This document shows positions 44,000-53,900 of a stretch of 58,144 nucleotides of DNA, piece by piece. The position numbers and the translations under genes were made by a program. The DNA is from Clostridia bacterium (lineage in GTDB: Bacteria > Bacillota_A > Clostridia > Christensenellales > Aristaeellaceae). Under the pieces are notes generated by a model. The model ran no database searches and was not told where the DNA came from. It saw only the letters and a list, made by a program, of their open reading frames with translations. Where the stretch lies: assembly GCA_017620455.1 (NCBI GenBank), contig JAFZQK010000005.1:1-58144 (forward strand). The letters run 5' to 3'. The stretch's first letter is position 1, and each line of letters begins with the position of its first letter.

Positions 44000-45445
44000 T
44001 CATTCCCCCGCGAGGAGGCGCGCCGTTCTTTCCAGCCACTCCCCGGCGCTTTCGCCCCACCGGACCGCCAGGGACAGGGCCTCCTCCGCACCCGTCCGGT
44101 CCAGCCGCGCGCACCCCTCCTCCGGGATCTCTTCTATGGCGAAGGGCGCCGCGGTGCGGCTTTCCAGGGTGAATACGATCCGATCGCCGCTTTCCGTGTC
44201 CTCCCAGGTCAGGGTGCCGTCCAGCCGGGTGGGGGACTGCTGGGAGCTGCCGGATTTCAGCGTCGCTTCCGCCGTCACCCGCTGCGCGGGAAACGCTTTC
44301 CCGTCCAGGGGACGCAGGTTCAGTTCACCTTTCAGTGTTTTTTCAAATTTGTCGGTGGACAGGTTGTAGCTCTCCTCCCCCATTTGCCACCGCAGGTCCC
44401 AGCCCAGGGCCAGCCCGCTCCCGTCCTTTCCGGTGAATTCGATTTCTCCTTCGTATGCCGCGTCCGCAAGGGGCGTCCAGGCGAAACGCGCCCATCTGCC
44501 ATCTTTGAAAAAGCAGGAAACGGCCGTTTCCCTGCCCCCGTCCTGGGGCTGCACGGTCAGGGCCAGCTTCTCCGCCGGCCCGTCCCCCGCCAGCGGCAGC
44601 GTCACGGCGTCCAGCAGGGGCTGCCCCGCGGCGTCGAACCTGCGCGCCAGGATCACGTCCCCGTGCAGCGGCAGCGCGTCCGCCGCTTCCAGGAGACTAT
44701 CCAGGCAGCCGGGCTGCAGATACAGCCGCGCCTTGCCGCCGCAGATCTCCCGCAGCAGGCCCAGCAGCTCCTCATCCCGGTAAATCAGCGTCAGCACCCG
44801 CTTGATCTCTTCTTTCACTTCCCAGTCGGGAATGACGCAGGAAAGCTCCGTATACTCCGTGCCGTCCCCGGCGCTGCCCGAATCGTAGAGGACCAGGTCC
44901 CCCAGCCAGAGCTCCACTTCCATTTCGACGGCCTGCCAGTGCTTTTCCGCCCGGGCGTTCCATTCCCCGTCCGCGCCGTACACGGAAAGCAATACGGGCC
45001 AGACCGCCGGCCAGGCGCCCTCCTTCTCCGTCAGCCCCGACAGCCATTCCGCCGCGTCCCAGTCCGCGGGAAAAGCGTAGAAAGCGCCGGCTCCCGCCAG
45101 CAGATCGCTGGCGAAGGCATAAAGGTCGCCGTTGCAGCGCAGGTCGGTCCTGCCCACGGAAGCGCCGTCCACCAGCAATTCCGCCACGGTCTGGCTGTGC
45201 CCCCGCTGCACGCTGTGGTCCACCTGCAGGGACAGCCGGGGCGCGGCTTTTTGGATCAGCGCCCACGCTTCTTCCCCGAAAAGCGCCCCTTCGCCCTCCG
45301 CCCGCACCGTCACCGTGCCCCGGTAAGCGGACTGCTGGATCTGCTTGATCAGCTTCACCTCCAGGGGATAATCCGCCGCCAGGGCGGGGGCAGCGGAAAG
45401 CAAAAGCACCGCCGCAGCCATCAGGCACGCGATCCGCCTTTTCAT
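44000..45445 (-). CDS. Secreted protein of unknown function (C)
   Basis: 481 aa with a signal peptide (1-23, ALA-A). A large, mostly beta-patterned exported protein. The layout resembles the two paralogues downstream (signal, LxVxV strands, then an acidic C-terminal helix), but no long identity was found, so relationship is only suggested. ATG at 45445 overlaps the upstream gene's stop by 4 bases. No catalytic motif seen. Confidence 0.7.
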   Translation of the reverse strand: MKRRIACLMAAAVLLLSAAPALAADYPLEVKLIKQIQQSAYRGTVTVRAEGEGALFGEEAWALIQKAAPRLSLQVDHSVQRGHSQTVAELLVDGASVGRTDLRCNGDLYAFASDLLAGAGAFYAFPADWDAAEWLSGLTEKEGAWPAVWPVLLSVYGADGEWNARAEKHWQAVEMEVELWLGDLVLYDSGSAGDGTEYTELSCVIPDWEVKEEIKRVLTLIYRDEELLGLLREICGGKARLYLQPGCLDSLLEAADALPLHGDVILARRFDAAGQPLLDAVTLPLAGDGPAEKLALTVQPQDGGRETAVSCFFKDGRWARFAWTPLADAAYEGEIEFTGKDGSGLALGWDLRWQMGEESYNLSTDKFEKTLKGELNLRPLDGKAFPAQRVTAEATLKSGSSQQSPTRLDGTLTWEDTESGDRIVFTLESRTAAPFAIEEIPEEGCARLDRTGAEEALSLAVRWGESAGEWLERTARLLAGE

Positions 45446-46863
45446 TCCTTCGTTTCCTCCTTTACCGTCCATGCGTCCCCCTCAGGCAGCGGGGACGCGT
45501 CCGGCCCGTACATCCAGGTTTCCGTGCGCAGGGCGTGGGTGATCAGCGCCCTTTCCTCCTCCGGCAGCGTTTTCATCAGCCGGGCCGCGGCGCGTGCAAG
45601 ATATGTCCATTCCGCCTGCACCGCGGCGCGGGCTTCCTCCTCCGGCATGCCGCGCAGGTCCCGGGCGTCTTCCGGCGCCGCATCCGGGACGCCGGCCGCA
45701 TCTCCGCGCCGGATCTGCAGGGTGATTTCCCCCTTCGCGGGGTCCTTTTTCCCTTCCTGCCGCGCAAAGCCCACGGCGCCCGTCAGCGTTTCCCCGTCGG
45801 AAACCAGGCGGGGCGTCAGCGTCCATTCGATGCGCTTTTTGTTTTCCGTCCGGCTCCACGCGATCCTGCCGGTCCATTCCTCCCCGCCGTCCCGGTCCAC
45901 GCTTTTCAGCGCCGCGTCCAGTTTCGCCGCGTTTTTTTCTTCCCCGTACGTCCTTTCAAACGCCGCGCTCAGCGTCCACGTCCGGGCATCCCCCTGGGCC
46001 GCCTCCGCGTAATCCAGCACGATATGCAGATCGTTCTCCCCCCGCACGGCGGGCAACCGCAGGCTGAAATATCCGCCTTTTCCCGGGGTGTATCCAAAGA
46101 ACAGCGTCACCTTGCGCTTGTCCCGCCGCCAGGCCGCCGTGCCGGTGAACTGCATCCCCATGTCGGCGCCGTCCTTGTCCAGGAACCGCTTGAAGGTGCA
46201 TCCCCCGGAAAAGATCAGCTCCTCCAGCACGCTTTCCGCGCTTTCGTACAGGTCCTCCCGGTCCCCCAGCGTCTTACGCAGCAGGGGCAGGACCTCCTCC
46301 AGCACCTCTTCCCAAATCTCGTCCGTCAGGGCGTCCGCCCGGAAGGCATAGGTGACGAAGGCCGCCGATCCGGCCGTGTTTTTGATGGACGTCCGCTGCT
46401 TCTCGGTCCGGGGCGCGCAGTTCCTTCCCAGCACGCCGAACAGCTTTTCCGCCAGGGCGGGGTAGCTCCCGGCCCATTCCAGCACCGGCGGCAGATCCGC
46501 ATCCCCCGCGCCCGTCAGCAGCGCGAGGGCGTCCTTTTCCCCGGGGCCGGTCAGGTAAGCGTTTCCCTCCGGGCCGAACGCCGTCAGGGTATACCCGTCC
46601 CTGCTCCGCACCGCGGCGGAAAAAATCTCCGTCCCGTCCGAAAGCACCGCGATCCGCCCGGCGTCCTCCCCGGCCTGCACGGAAAAGGCGAGCCGCTCCA
46701 GCAGCCCGTTCACGGCCGCCAGGGCGTCCTTGCCCATGTCCGGCGCGTTCGTGAGGCGCATTTCAGCCGTTATGGCGATCCCCGTTTCCTCGCTCATCGC
46801 GGGCGCCGACAGGCAGAAAAGCGCCAGCAGGATCACGATCCCTTTCCGTATCCCTCCGCCCAT
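45442..46863 (-). CDS. Secreted protein of unknown function (D)
   Basis: 473 aa with a signal peptide (about 1-25). The first half (LAFSVQAGEDAGRIAVLSDG and following) resembles the paralogue A pattern LAMKGQAGQLDVSLKNKQ by spacing. The C-terminal region is rich in Glu/Arg helices. First gene of a two-gene operon with C. Unknown function; likely extracytoplasmic, and perhaps lipid- or wall-associated, by analogy to neighbours. Confidence 0.7.
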   Translation of the reverse strand: MGGGIRKGIVILLALFCLSAPAMSEETGIAITAEMRLTNAPDMGKDALAAVNGLLERLAFSVQAGEDAGRIAVLSDGTEIFSAAVRSRDGYTLTAFGPEGNAYLTGPGEKDALALLTGAGDADLPPVLEWAGSYPALAEKLFGVLGRNCAPRTEKQRTSIKNTAGSAAFVTYAFRADALTDEIWEEVLEEVLPLLRKTLGDREDLYESAESVLEELIFSGGCTFKRFLDKDGADMGMQFTGTAAWRRDKRKVTLFFGYTPGKGGYFSLRLPAVRGENDLHIVLDYAEAAQGDARTWTLSAAFERTYGEEKNAAKLDAALKSVDRDGGEEWTGRIAWSRTENKKRIEWTLTPRLVSDGETLTGAVGFARQEGKKDPAKGEITLQIRRGDAAGVPDAAPEDARDLRGMPEEEARAAVQAEWTYLARAAARLMKTLPEEERALITHALRTETWMYGPDASPLPEGDAWTVKEETKE

Positions 46864-46899
46864 GCGCCCGCTTCCTTTCCTCTTCGCCGCAGCATATTC

Positions 46900-46939
46900 G
46901 GGCGGCCATCCCCTTCCGGCGTTTTCCGGGTGGCCGCCC
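46900..46939 (-). other. Leader hairpin before gene D
   Basis: GGGCGGCCA and TGGCCGCCC form a perfect 9-bp stem with a 22-base loop, between a TATAAT at 46957-46952 (minus strand; -35 poor) and the gene start. Confidence 0.5.
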
Positions 46940-47003
46940 CGGTTTCATCCCATTATAGCGCACATCCGCCGAAAAGAAAAGCCGGGCCGCGAACAAATGC
47001 CGA

Positions 47004-47032
47004 TTGATTTTTGCCCAAGCAGATGATAAAAT
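47004..47032 (+). promoter_or_regulatory. Promoter of the amylase-recG operon
   Basis: TTGATT at 47004-47009, a 17-base spacer, TAAAAT at 47027-47032 preceded by TGA (extended -10). Confidence 0.7.
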
Positions 47033-47074
47033 GATCCTATCATCCGGATCCCCCATCAAATCTGAGGAGGAAGT

Positions 47075-48826
47075 ATGCAGCTTTATCATGATTCTTATTC
47101 TCCCCTGTGCCGGCTGCCGGCCGGGGCCGTTCCCTGCGGCGAAAGCGTGATGTTCCGCGTCCGCTGCTCCGACGACGCCGCCTCCCTGACCCTGCGGTTT
47201 TACGACGGCAGCGAAAAATGGTTCCCCATGCGCAGGGAGCTGGGCGGCTGGCACAGCGTTTCCGTGAAAATGCCCGCCGTTCCCATCCTCTGCTGGTACG
47301 ATTTCCGGGCAAAGGACGGCCGCGGCAACGAATACGCCTACGGCGGCCCTCAGGACGGCATGGGCGGAGAGGGCCACTTCGCCCCCCATCCCCACGCCTG
47401 GCAGATCACCGTATACGATCCCGCCTACAAGACCCCCGAATGGCTGCGCACCGGCGTCATGTACCAGATCTTCCCCGACCGCTTTTCCGCCAGCGGCGAA
47501 AAGCACCCCCGCCGGGAGGAATGCTTCTATCACGAAGCATGGGACGACGACCCCATCCTCATGCCCGAGGGTGGGGACGACAACTGCGCCCGGGATTTCT
47601 TCGGCGGCGACCTCAGGGGCATTCGGGAAAAGCTGCCGTATCTGGCCTCCCTGGGGGTCACGGTGCTGTACCTGAACCCCATTTTCCAGGCCCGTTCCAA
47701 TCACCGCTACGACACCGCCGATTACCTGCGCATCGACCCGCTCCTGGGCACCAACGAGGATTTTTCCGCCCTGTGCGGCGCGGCGAAGGAATATGGCATC
47801 CGCGTCATGCTGGACGGCGTGTTCAGCCACACCGGGGAGGACAGCGTGTATTTCAACCGCTACGGCCGCTTCCCCTCCGTGGGCGCCTGCCAGTCCACCA
47901 AATCCCCCTATTATCCCTGGTACAAATTCATCCGTTACCCGGACGATTACAAGGCCTGGTGGGGCTTCCACACCCTGCCGGAATTGGAAAAGAACGATCC
48001 CTCCTACCAGGATTTCATGTTCCGGGAAGGGGGCGTGGTGCGCTCCTGGATCGCAAACGGCTCCTCCGGCTGGCGGCTGGACGTGGCGGACGAGCTCACC
48101 ATGGATTTCCTGCGCAAGCTCCGCGCCGCCGCGAAAAAGGAGGACCCGGACGCCGTGGTGCTGGGCGAGGTGTGGGAGGACGCCAGCCATAAGGTGGCCT
48201 ACGGCGAAATGCGCTGCTACTGCCAGGGCGACACCCTGGACAGCGTGATGAACTATCCTCTGCGCAGCGCCGCCATCGACTTTTTCACCGGCAGATCCGA
48301 CGCCTACGCCCTGCTCCGGCTGATCCGGAGCCAGAAGGAAAATTATCCCCTGCCCTTCTATTACTCCCTGATGAACCTGGCCGGCAGCCACGACCGGGCG
48401 CGCTCCATCAACACCCTCTGCGGCCGCACCTTCGAGGAATACGCCCCCGCCAGCCGGCGGGGCAAGCGCCTGACGGACCAGGAATACGCCCTGGGAAAGA
48501 AGCGCTATGTGGAAATGATGCGGCTGCTGTGCGCCCTGCCGGGCATCCCCTGCGTTTATTACGGCGACGAGCGCGGGGCCCAGGGCGGGCCCGATCCCTT
48601 CTGCCGCGGCACCTTCCCCTGGGCGGGCGGCGACCGGGAGCTGGAGGAGCAGATCCGCGCGCTCCTTCTGCAGCGCCGTCAGAGCCCCATCCTCCAAACC
48701 GGCGGCCTGACCGTGTCCGCCCGGGACGCGGACACCCTGGTGATCAAGCGCTGGATCGAGGGCGGCACCGACGTGTTCGGGAATTCCGCCGAGGACGGGG
48801 AAATCACCGTCGAGATCACACGGTAA
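47075..48826 (+). CDS. GH13 alpha-amylase-family enzyme, neopullulanase-like
   Basis: 583 aa, cytoplasmic (no signal peptide). N-terminal CBM34-like domain (about 1-115), then the GH13 barrel. Region I LDGVFSHTG, region II GWRLDVADE (nucleophile Asp), region III LGEVWED (acid Glu), and region IV NLAGSHD. TGVMYQIFPDRF is typical of GH13_20 (cyclomaltodextrinase / neopullulanase / maltogenic amylase). It likely opens maltodextrins. Followed after 6 bases by recG. Confidence 0.92.
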   Translation: MQLYHDSYSPLCRLPAGAVPCGESVMFRVRCSDDAASLTLRFYDGSEKWFPMRRELGGWHSVSVKMPAVPILCWYDFRAKDGRGNEYAYGGPQDGMGGEGHFAPHPHAWQITVYDPAYKTPEWLRTGVMYQIFPDRFSASGEKHPRREECFYHEAWDDDPILMPEGGDDNCARDFFGGDLRGIREKLPYLASLGVTVLYLNPIFQARSNHRYDTADYLRIDPLLGTNEDFSALCGAAKEYGIRVMLDGVFSHTGEDSVYFNRYGRFPSVGACQSTKSPYYPWYKFIRYPDDYKAWWGFHTLPELEKNDPSYQDFMFREGGVVRSWIANGSSGWRLDVADELTMDFLRKLRAAAKKEDPDAVVLGEVWEDASHKVAYGEMRCYCQGDTLDSVMNYPLRSAAIDFFTGRSDAYALLRLIRSQKENYPLPFYYSLMNLAGSHDRARSINTLCGRTFEEYAPASRRGKRLTDQEYALGKKRYVEMMRLLCALPGIPCVYYGDERGAQGGPDPFCRGTFPWAGGDRELEEQIRALLLQRRQSPILQTGGLTVSARDADTLVIKRWIEGGTDVFGNSAEDGEITVEITR

Positions 48827-48832
48827 AGCGGC

Positions 48833-50845
48833 ATGCTGGCACTGCAGGATTTGAAAGGGCTGGGCAAGGCCCGGCTGGATACGCTGGAGAAGGCGGGGGT
48901 GCATACCCTGGCCGACCTTCTTCTGACCCTGCCCGCCCGGTATCAGGATACGTCCGTTTCCGTCCCCCTCAGGGATATCGCCCCCGGAATGGAGGTCTGC
49001 GTCAGCGGCTGGCCCAAGGCCGAGCCGCGGCTGAGCCGTTTCCGGGGGCTTTCCGCCGTGACAGTGCGGCTGCTGGACGAGACCGGGGGCCTCAGCGTGG
49101 TGTGGTACAATCAGCCCTGGCTGCAGACCCAGATCCGCAAGGAAGACCCCCTCACCCTCTACGGCCGCATCGACCGGGACAAGCAAGGCCGCGTCCGCAT
49201 GGCCAGCCCCGTGATCGTGAAGGAGCGGGGCATCCTGCCCGTGTACCGGACGCTGGCCGGGCTGCCGCCCAAAACCATGCGGGATCTGATCCGCCAGGCC
49301 CTCACCCAGCTGGAGGACTGCTGCCCGGAAACGCTGCCGGAATCCCTCCGCATGAAATACGGCCTGTGCGAACGCAATTTCGCCCTGCGCCAGGCGCATT
49401 TCCCGGATACGAAGGAAAGCCTGGCCATCGCGCTGCGCCGGGTGTCCTTTGAAGGGATGCTGCTGTATCAGGCGGCGGCCGCGGCCCTGCGGGGCGAGCG
49501 GACGAAGGGCGCCGTGATCGCCGCAGACAAGGACGAGGCGGACCGCTACTGGGCTTCCCTGCCCTTCCCGCCCACCGGGGCGCAGCGCCGGGTGCTGGGC
49601 GAGATCGCCGCGGATCTTTCCGCCCCCCACGCCATGGGCCGCATGGTGCAGGGCGACGTAGGCTGCGGCAAGACCGCCCTGGCCTTCGGCGCCATGTACC
49701 TTGCCGCCCGGGCCGGATGGCAGAGCGCCCTGATGGCCCCCACGGAGATCCTGGCCCGGCAGCACCTGGAAAGCGCCCGGCGGATCCTTTCGCCCCTGGG
49801 GGTATCCTGCGGGCTGCTGGTGGGCGGCATGAAGGCGAAGGAACGCCGGGAGGCGCTGGAAATGATTTCTTCCGGCCGGTGGCAGTGCGTCATCGGCACC
49901 CACGCCCTGATTTCCGAAGGCGTGGAATACAGCCGCCTGGGGCTGGTAGTGACGGACGAGCAGCACCGCTTCGGCGTGCGCCAGCGTCGGCTGCTGTCGA
50001 AAAAAGCCGAAAAAGCGGAGGCCGCGCCCAACGAGCTGGTGCTTTCCGCCACCCCCATCCCCCGCACCCTGGCTTTGGTGCTCTACGGGGATCTGGATCT
50101 GTCCGTGGTGGACGAGCTGCCCCCGGGCCGCACCCCGGTCAGGACCCGGATCGTACCCGAGGACAGGCGGGACGGGCTGTACGATTTCATCCGGAAGCAG
50201 GCCGCCGCCGGACGGCAGGCCTATATCGTCTGCCCCCTGGTGGAGGAAAGCGAAGCGATCGACGCAAGGAGCGCCCAGGACGCCTATGCGGAATTGTCCC
50301 TGGGCCCCCTTGCGGATCTGCGCCTGGGCCTCACCTACGGCGACCAGGACCCCGGGGAAAAGGAAGAAACCATCCGGAAATTCTCCGCCGGGGAAATAGA
50401 CGTGCTGGTGTCCACCACCGTAATCGAGGTGGGGGTCAACGTGCCCAGCGCCACCGTCATGGTTATCGAGAACGCGGACCGATTCGGCCTGTCCCAGCTG
50501 CATCAGCTCCGGGGCCGGGTGGGCCGGGGGGCGGAGGAAAGCTGGTGCTTCCTCATGGCCGCGCCTAACGAACGGCTGAAAACCCTGTGCGAAACCAACG
50601 ACGGCTTCCGCATCGCCCAGAAGGACCTGGAGCTCCGGGGCCCCGGGGATTTCCTGGGCACCCGCCAGCACGGGGACACCCTGATCCCCGGCATGGCGCT
50701 GGGCGCCGACGTGCAGATGCTGGAGGAAACCAGCCGGTGCCTCAAATGGCTGCGCGCCCCCGGCCAGGAAGCGGAATGGGCCTTCGTCCGCAAAAGCGCC
50801 CAGGCCGCCTTCGCCCGGATCACCGACGAGATCGCCATGAACTGA
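48833..50845 (+). CDS. recG: ATP-dependent DNA helicase RecG
   Basis: 670 aa, remodels stalled forks and branched DNA. N-terminal wedge/OB domain (about 45-140), Walker A GDVGCGKTAL (about 271), DEQHRFGVRQR as motif II, SATPIPRTL as motif III and the C-terminal QLRGRVGRG and GPGDFLGTRQHG motifs. Length normal. It joins the amylase transcript on one side and addB on the other. Confidence 0.96.
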   Translation: MLALQDLKGLGKARLDTLEKAGVHTLADLLLTLPARYQDTSVSVPLRDIAPGMEVCVSGWPKAEPRLSRFRGLSAVTVRLLDETGGLSVVWYNQPWLQTQIRKEDPLTLYGRIDRDKQGRVRMASPVIVKERGILPVYRTLAGLPPKTMRDLIRQALTQLEDCCPETLPESLRMKYGLCERNFALRQAHFPDTKESLAIALRRVSFEGMLLYQAAAAALRGERTKGAVIAADKDEADRYWASLPFPPTGAQRRVLGEIAADLSAPHAMGRMVQGDVGCGKTALAFGAMYLAARAGWQSALMAPTEILARQHLESARRILSPLGVSCGLLVGGMKAKERREALEMISSGRWQCVIGTHALISEGVEYSRLGLVVTDEQHRFGVRQRRLLSKKAEKAEAAPNELVLSATPIPRTLALVLYGDLDLSVVDELPPGRTPVRTRIVPEDRRDGLYDFIRKQAAAGRQAYIVCPLVEESEAIDARSAQDAYAELSLGPLADLRLGLTYGDQDPGEKEETIRKFSAGEIDVLVSTTVIEVGVNVPSATVMVIENADRFGLSQLHQLRGRVGRGAEESWCFLMAAPNERLKTLCETNDGFRIAQKDLELRGPGDFLGTRQHGDTLIPGMALGADVQMLEETSRCLKWLRAPGQEAEWAFVRKSAQAAFARITDEIAMN

Positions 50846-50904
50846 CCCGGCTTCTTTAGTCTGTTTCCGTTTCCGATACGCCCGCAGGAAAGGAGGAAAG
50901 CCTC

Positions 50905-53900
50905 ATGCTTCAGATCGTCGGCGGCAATCAGCGCGCCTTGGGGCGGTATCTGGCCGCCTTCGCCCGGGAAAACCCCTCCCTGCTGGTGATCGTGCCGGAG
51001 CAGTACACCCTGCAGACGGAACGGGAACTGATGGACGGCCTGAACGCCCCCGGCTTTTTCGATCTGGAAGTGCTCTCCCCCTCCCGGCTCACCGAACGGG
51101 TCTTCGCCGCCGCCGGGGCGGACAGCCGGGTGCGGGTGGACGCCCGGGGCAAGCAGTTCGCCCTGGCCCGGGTGCTATTGCAGTGCAAAAAAGAGCTGAA
51201 ATATTACGAAAGCGCCGCCGAGCGCCCGGGCTTTATCAAGCGCCTGGGCGCCCTGATCGCGGATCTCAAGCGCGCCGGGGTCAGCCCGGAGGCGCTGGCC
51301 GGCTGCGCAGCGGACACGGAGGAGGGCCCCGCCCGGGATAAGCTCGCGGACCTGGCCCTGGTCTACGGCGCGTACGAAAGCGCCCTTTCCGGCCGGTTCG
51401 TGGACGGCGAGGACGTGCTGGAAAGCATGCTGCGCCGCCTGCCGGACAGCGGCGTCTGCCATGACCGCCCGGCGGCGGTGTACGGCTTCGACGTGCTCAC
51501 CGGGCAGATGGACCGGCTGCTGCTCACCCTGGCCCGGGAAAGCGGGGACGTGCGCGCCCTGATCCAGACGGGGGAAGAAGAAGCGTTTGCTCCCGTCCGG
51601 GAAAGCGCCCGCCGGCTGGAGGAAGCCGCCCGGGACGCCGGCGTTCCCTGCCGGTTCATCCAGCTGCCCCCGGATCATTCGGGGCAGAGCCCGGATCTTT
51701 CCCATCTTTCCGCCCAGTTCCTGCGCTCTCCCGGCGCGCCCTGGGCCGGCGCGGCCCCCTCCATCCGCCTGTTCGCCGCCCCGTCGCCCTTTTTCGAGGC
51801 CCACTTCATCGCCCAGGAAATGCTGCTGCTGAACGAGGGCGGCATGTCTTTCGGGGACATGGCCGTGGTGATGGGCGACCCCGGCTTCGCCGGCACCCTC
51901 GCCACCGTGCTGCGGGGCTATCGCATCCCCGCGTATGTGAACCGCAAGCTCCCCGCCGCCGCCCACGGCGCGGCGCGGTTCCTGCTGTCCTCCCTCCGGG
52001 CGGTGTCCGGCGGGTACGACGGCGGGGATATGACCGCCCTGATCAAATCCGGCTTCGCCCCCATCGGGGAGAAGGACGCCTGGCGGCTGGAGAACTATCT
52101 CATTTCCTACGGCATCCGGGGCAGGATGTGGCTTTCGCCCTTCACCCGGGGCAGCGCGGAGGAATGCGCCAATCTGGAGGACGCCCGGCTTTCCCTCATC
52201 ACTCCCCTGGAGGCCCTGCGCGCCGGCTTACGGGAGGCGAAGGACGCCGACGCCGCGCTGAAAGCCCTCTACGCTTACCTTACCGACACCGGCCTGCCGG
52301 ATCGTCTCGCCCACGCCCAGGAGGAGCTGCTCGCCCGGGGCATGGCGGCGGAGGCCGTGCAGGCGCGCCAGGTGTGGGACGTGCTGACGCAGCTTCTGTC
52401 CCAGGCCTGGGTGCTGCTGGCGGACGCGCCGGTCCGGGCAAGGCAACTTTCCGCCTGGCTGGAGGCAGGCCTAGAGGAATGCGAGCTTTCCTCCCTGCCC
52501 CCCACGGCGGACGCCATCATGTGCGGGGCGCTGGGAACGCTGCCCCTGTCCGCCCCCCGGGCGCTGTTCCTGACGGGGCTGACCGACGGCTTGCTTTCCC
52601 CCGCCGATCCCGGCCTGCTCACCCCCCGGGAGCAGGAGGACGCCCAGAAACGGCTGCACGCCTATCTGTCCCAGGACCCGGACGGCCAGGACGCCCTGCG
52701 GCTGCTGGACGTGTGGAAGGCCCTGTCCGTCCCCCGGGAAAGGCTGTATCTCACCCGTTCCCAGGCCACCCAGGAGGGGGCGGCCCTGCGCCCCTTCATG
52801 CGCATCAAGCACATCCGCCGCCTGTTCCCCGCCCTGGTGGAGGAGGGCGGCGTCAGCCAGAAAACCGCCGCACGGCTGCCCCTTGCTCCCGGCCCCGCCC
52901 TGGACGCCCTGGGCGCCAAGGCCCGGGAAGGCCGGCTCACGGGCGAATGGCTGGAAGCGTGGAAATATCTCTCCCAGGCGCCCGACACCCGGGCGCGGGC
53001 GGAAAGGCTGCGGGCGGCCTTCATCCCGGACAGCGCCGCTTCTCCCCTGCCCCGGGAGATCACAAGGGCGCTGTTCATGGAAAGGATCATGTCCGTCAGC
53101 CGTCTGGAGAGCTTCGCCGTCTGCCCCTATAAGCACTTTGTGGACCATGGGCTCGCTCCCCGGCCCCGGAAGGAATGGACGCTGACCCCCTTCGACGCGG
53201 GAAATTTCTATCACAGCGCCCTGGAGGGCTTCACCCGGCTGCTTCCCTCCGTGCCCGGCTGGCCCGGCATTTCCCGGGAAACGTGCGACGCGCTGGTGGA
53301 CCGGGCCGCAAAGCCCATGCTGGAGGGGATGCTCACCGGCGTCATGGGCGACAGCGCCCGGATGCGCGCCCAGGGGGAAAAATACGTGCGGGTGCTGCGC
53401 CGGGTGGCCTGGACGTTCACCCGGGGGGCCCAGAAAAGCGCCTTTGCCCCGGCGGGGGCGGAGGTGCGCTTCGGCTACGAGGGCGGCATCCCCCCCATTC
53501 CCCTGCTGCTCAGGGACGGGTCCGTCGTTTACGTGCGGGGCGTCATCGACCGCATCGACCGCTACGCCGGGGACGAGGGGATCTACCTCCGGGTGGTGGA
53601 TTACAAGTCCGGCGCCGAAAAGCTGGACCCCGCCCGGGTGTTCTGGGGCGCGCAGCTGCAGCTGCTGCTGTACCTCCGGGCCGCCCTGGCCACCGAGGAA
53701 GGCGCCCTGCCCGCCGGCGCGTTTTACATGCACCTGTTCGATCCGCTGGTGGATGATCCCGCCGTGGAGCAGGACATCGAGGACGCCCTGGCCCGGGCCC
53801 TCCAGCTGCGGGGCGTGGCCCTGAAAGACGTTTCCGTCCTCCGGCTCATGGACGGGGCCGAGCCGCCCCTTACGCTGCCCAAGGCCGTCACGAAAAACGG

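Noticed and set aside
46763..50671. 1302-aa minus-strand frame across the amylase and recG genes
   Set aside because: Antisense to two well-supported genes; low-complexity Gly/His/Ala composition; no motif.
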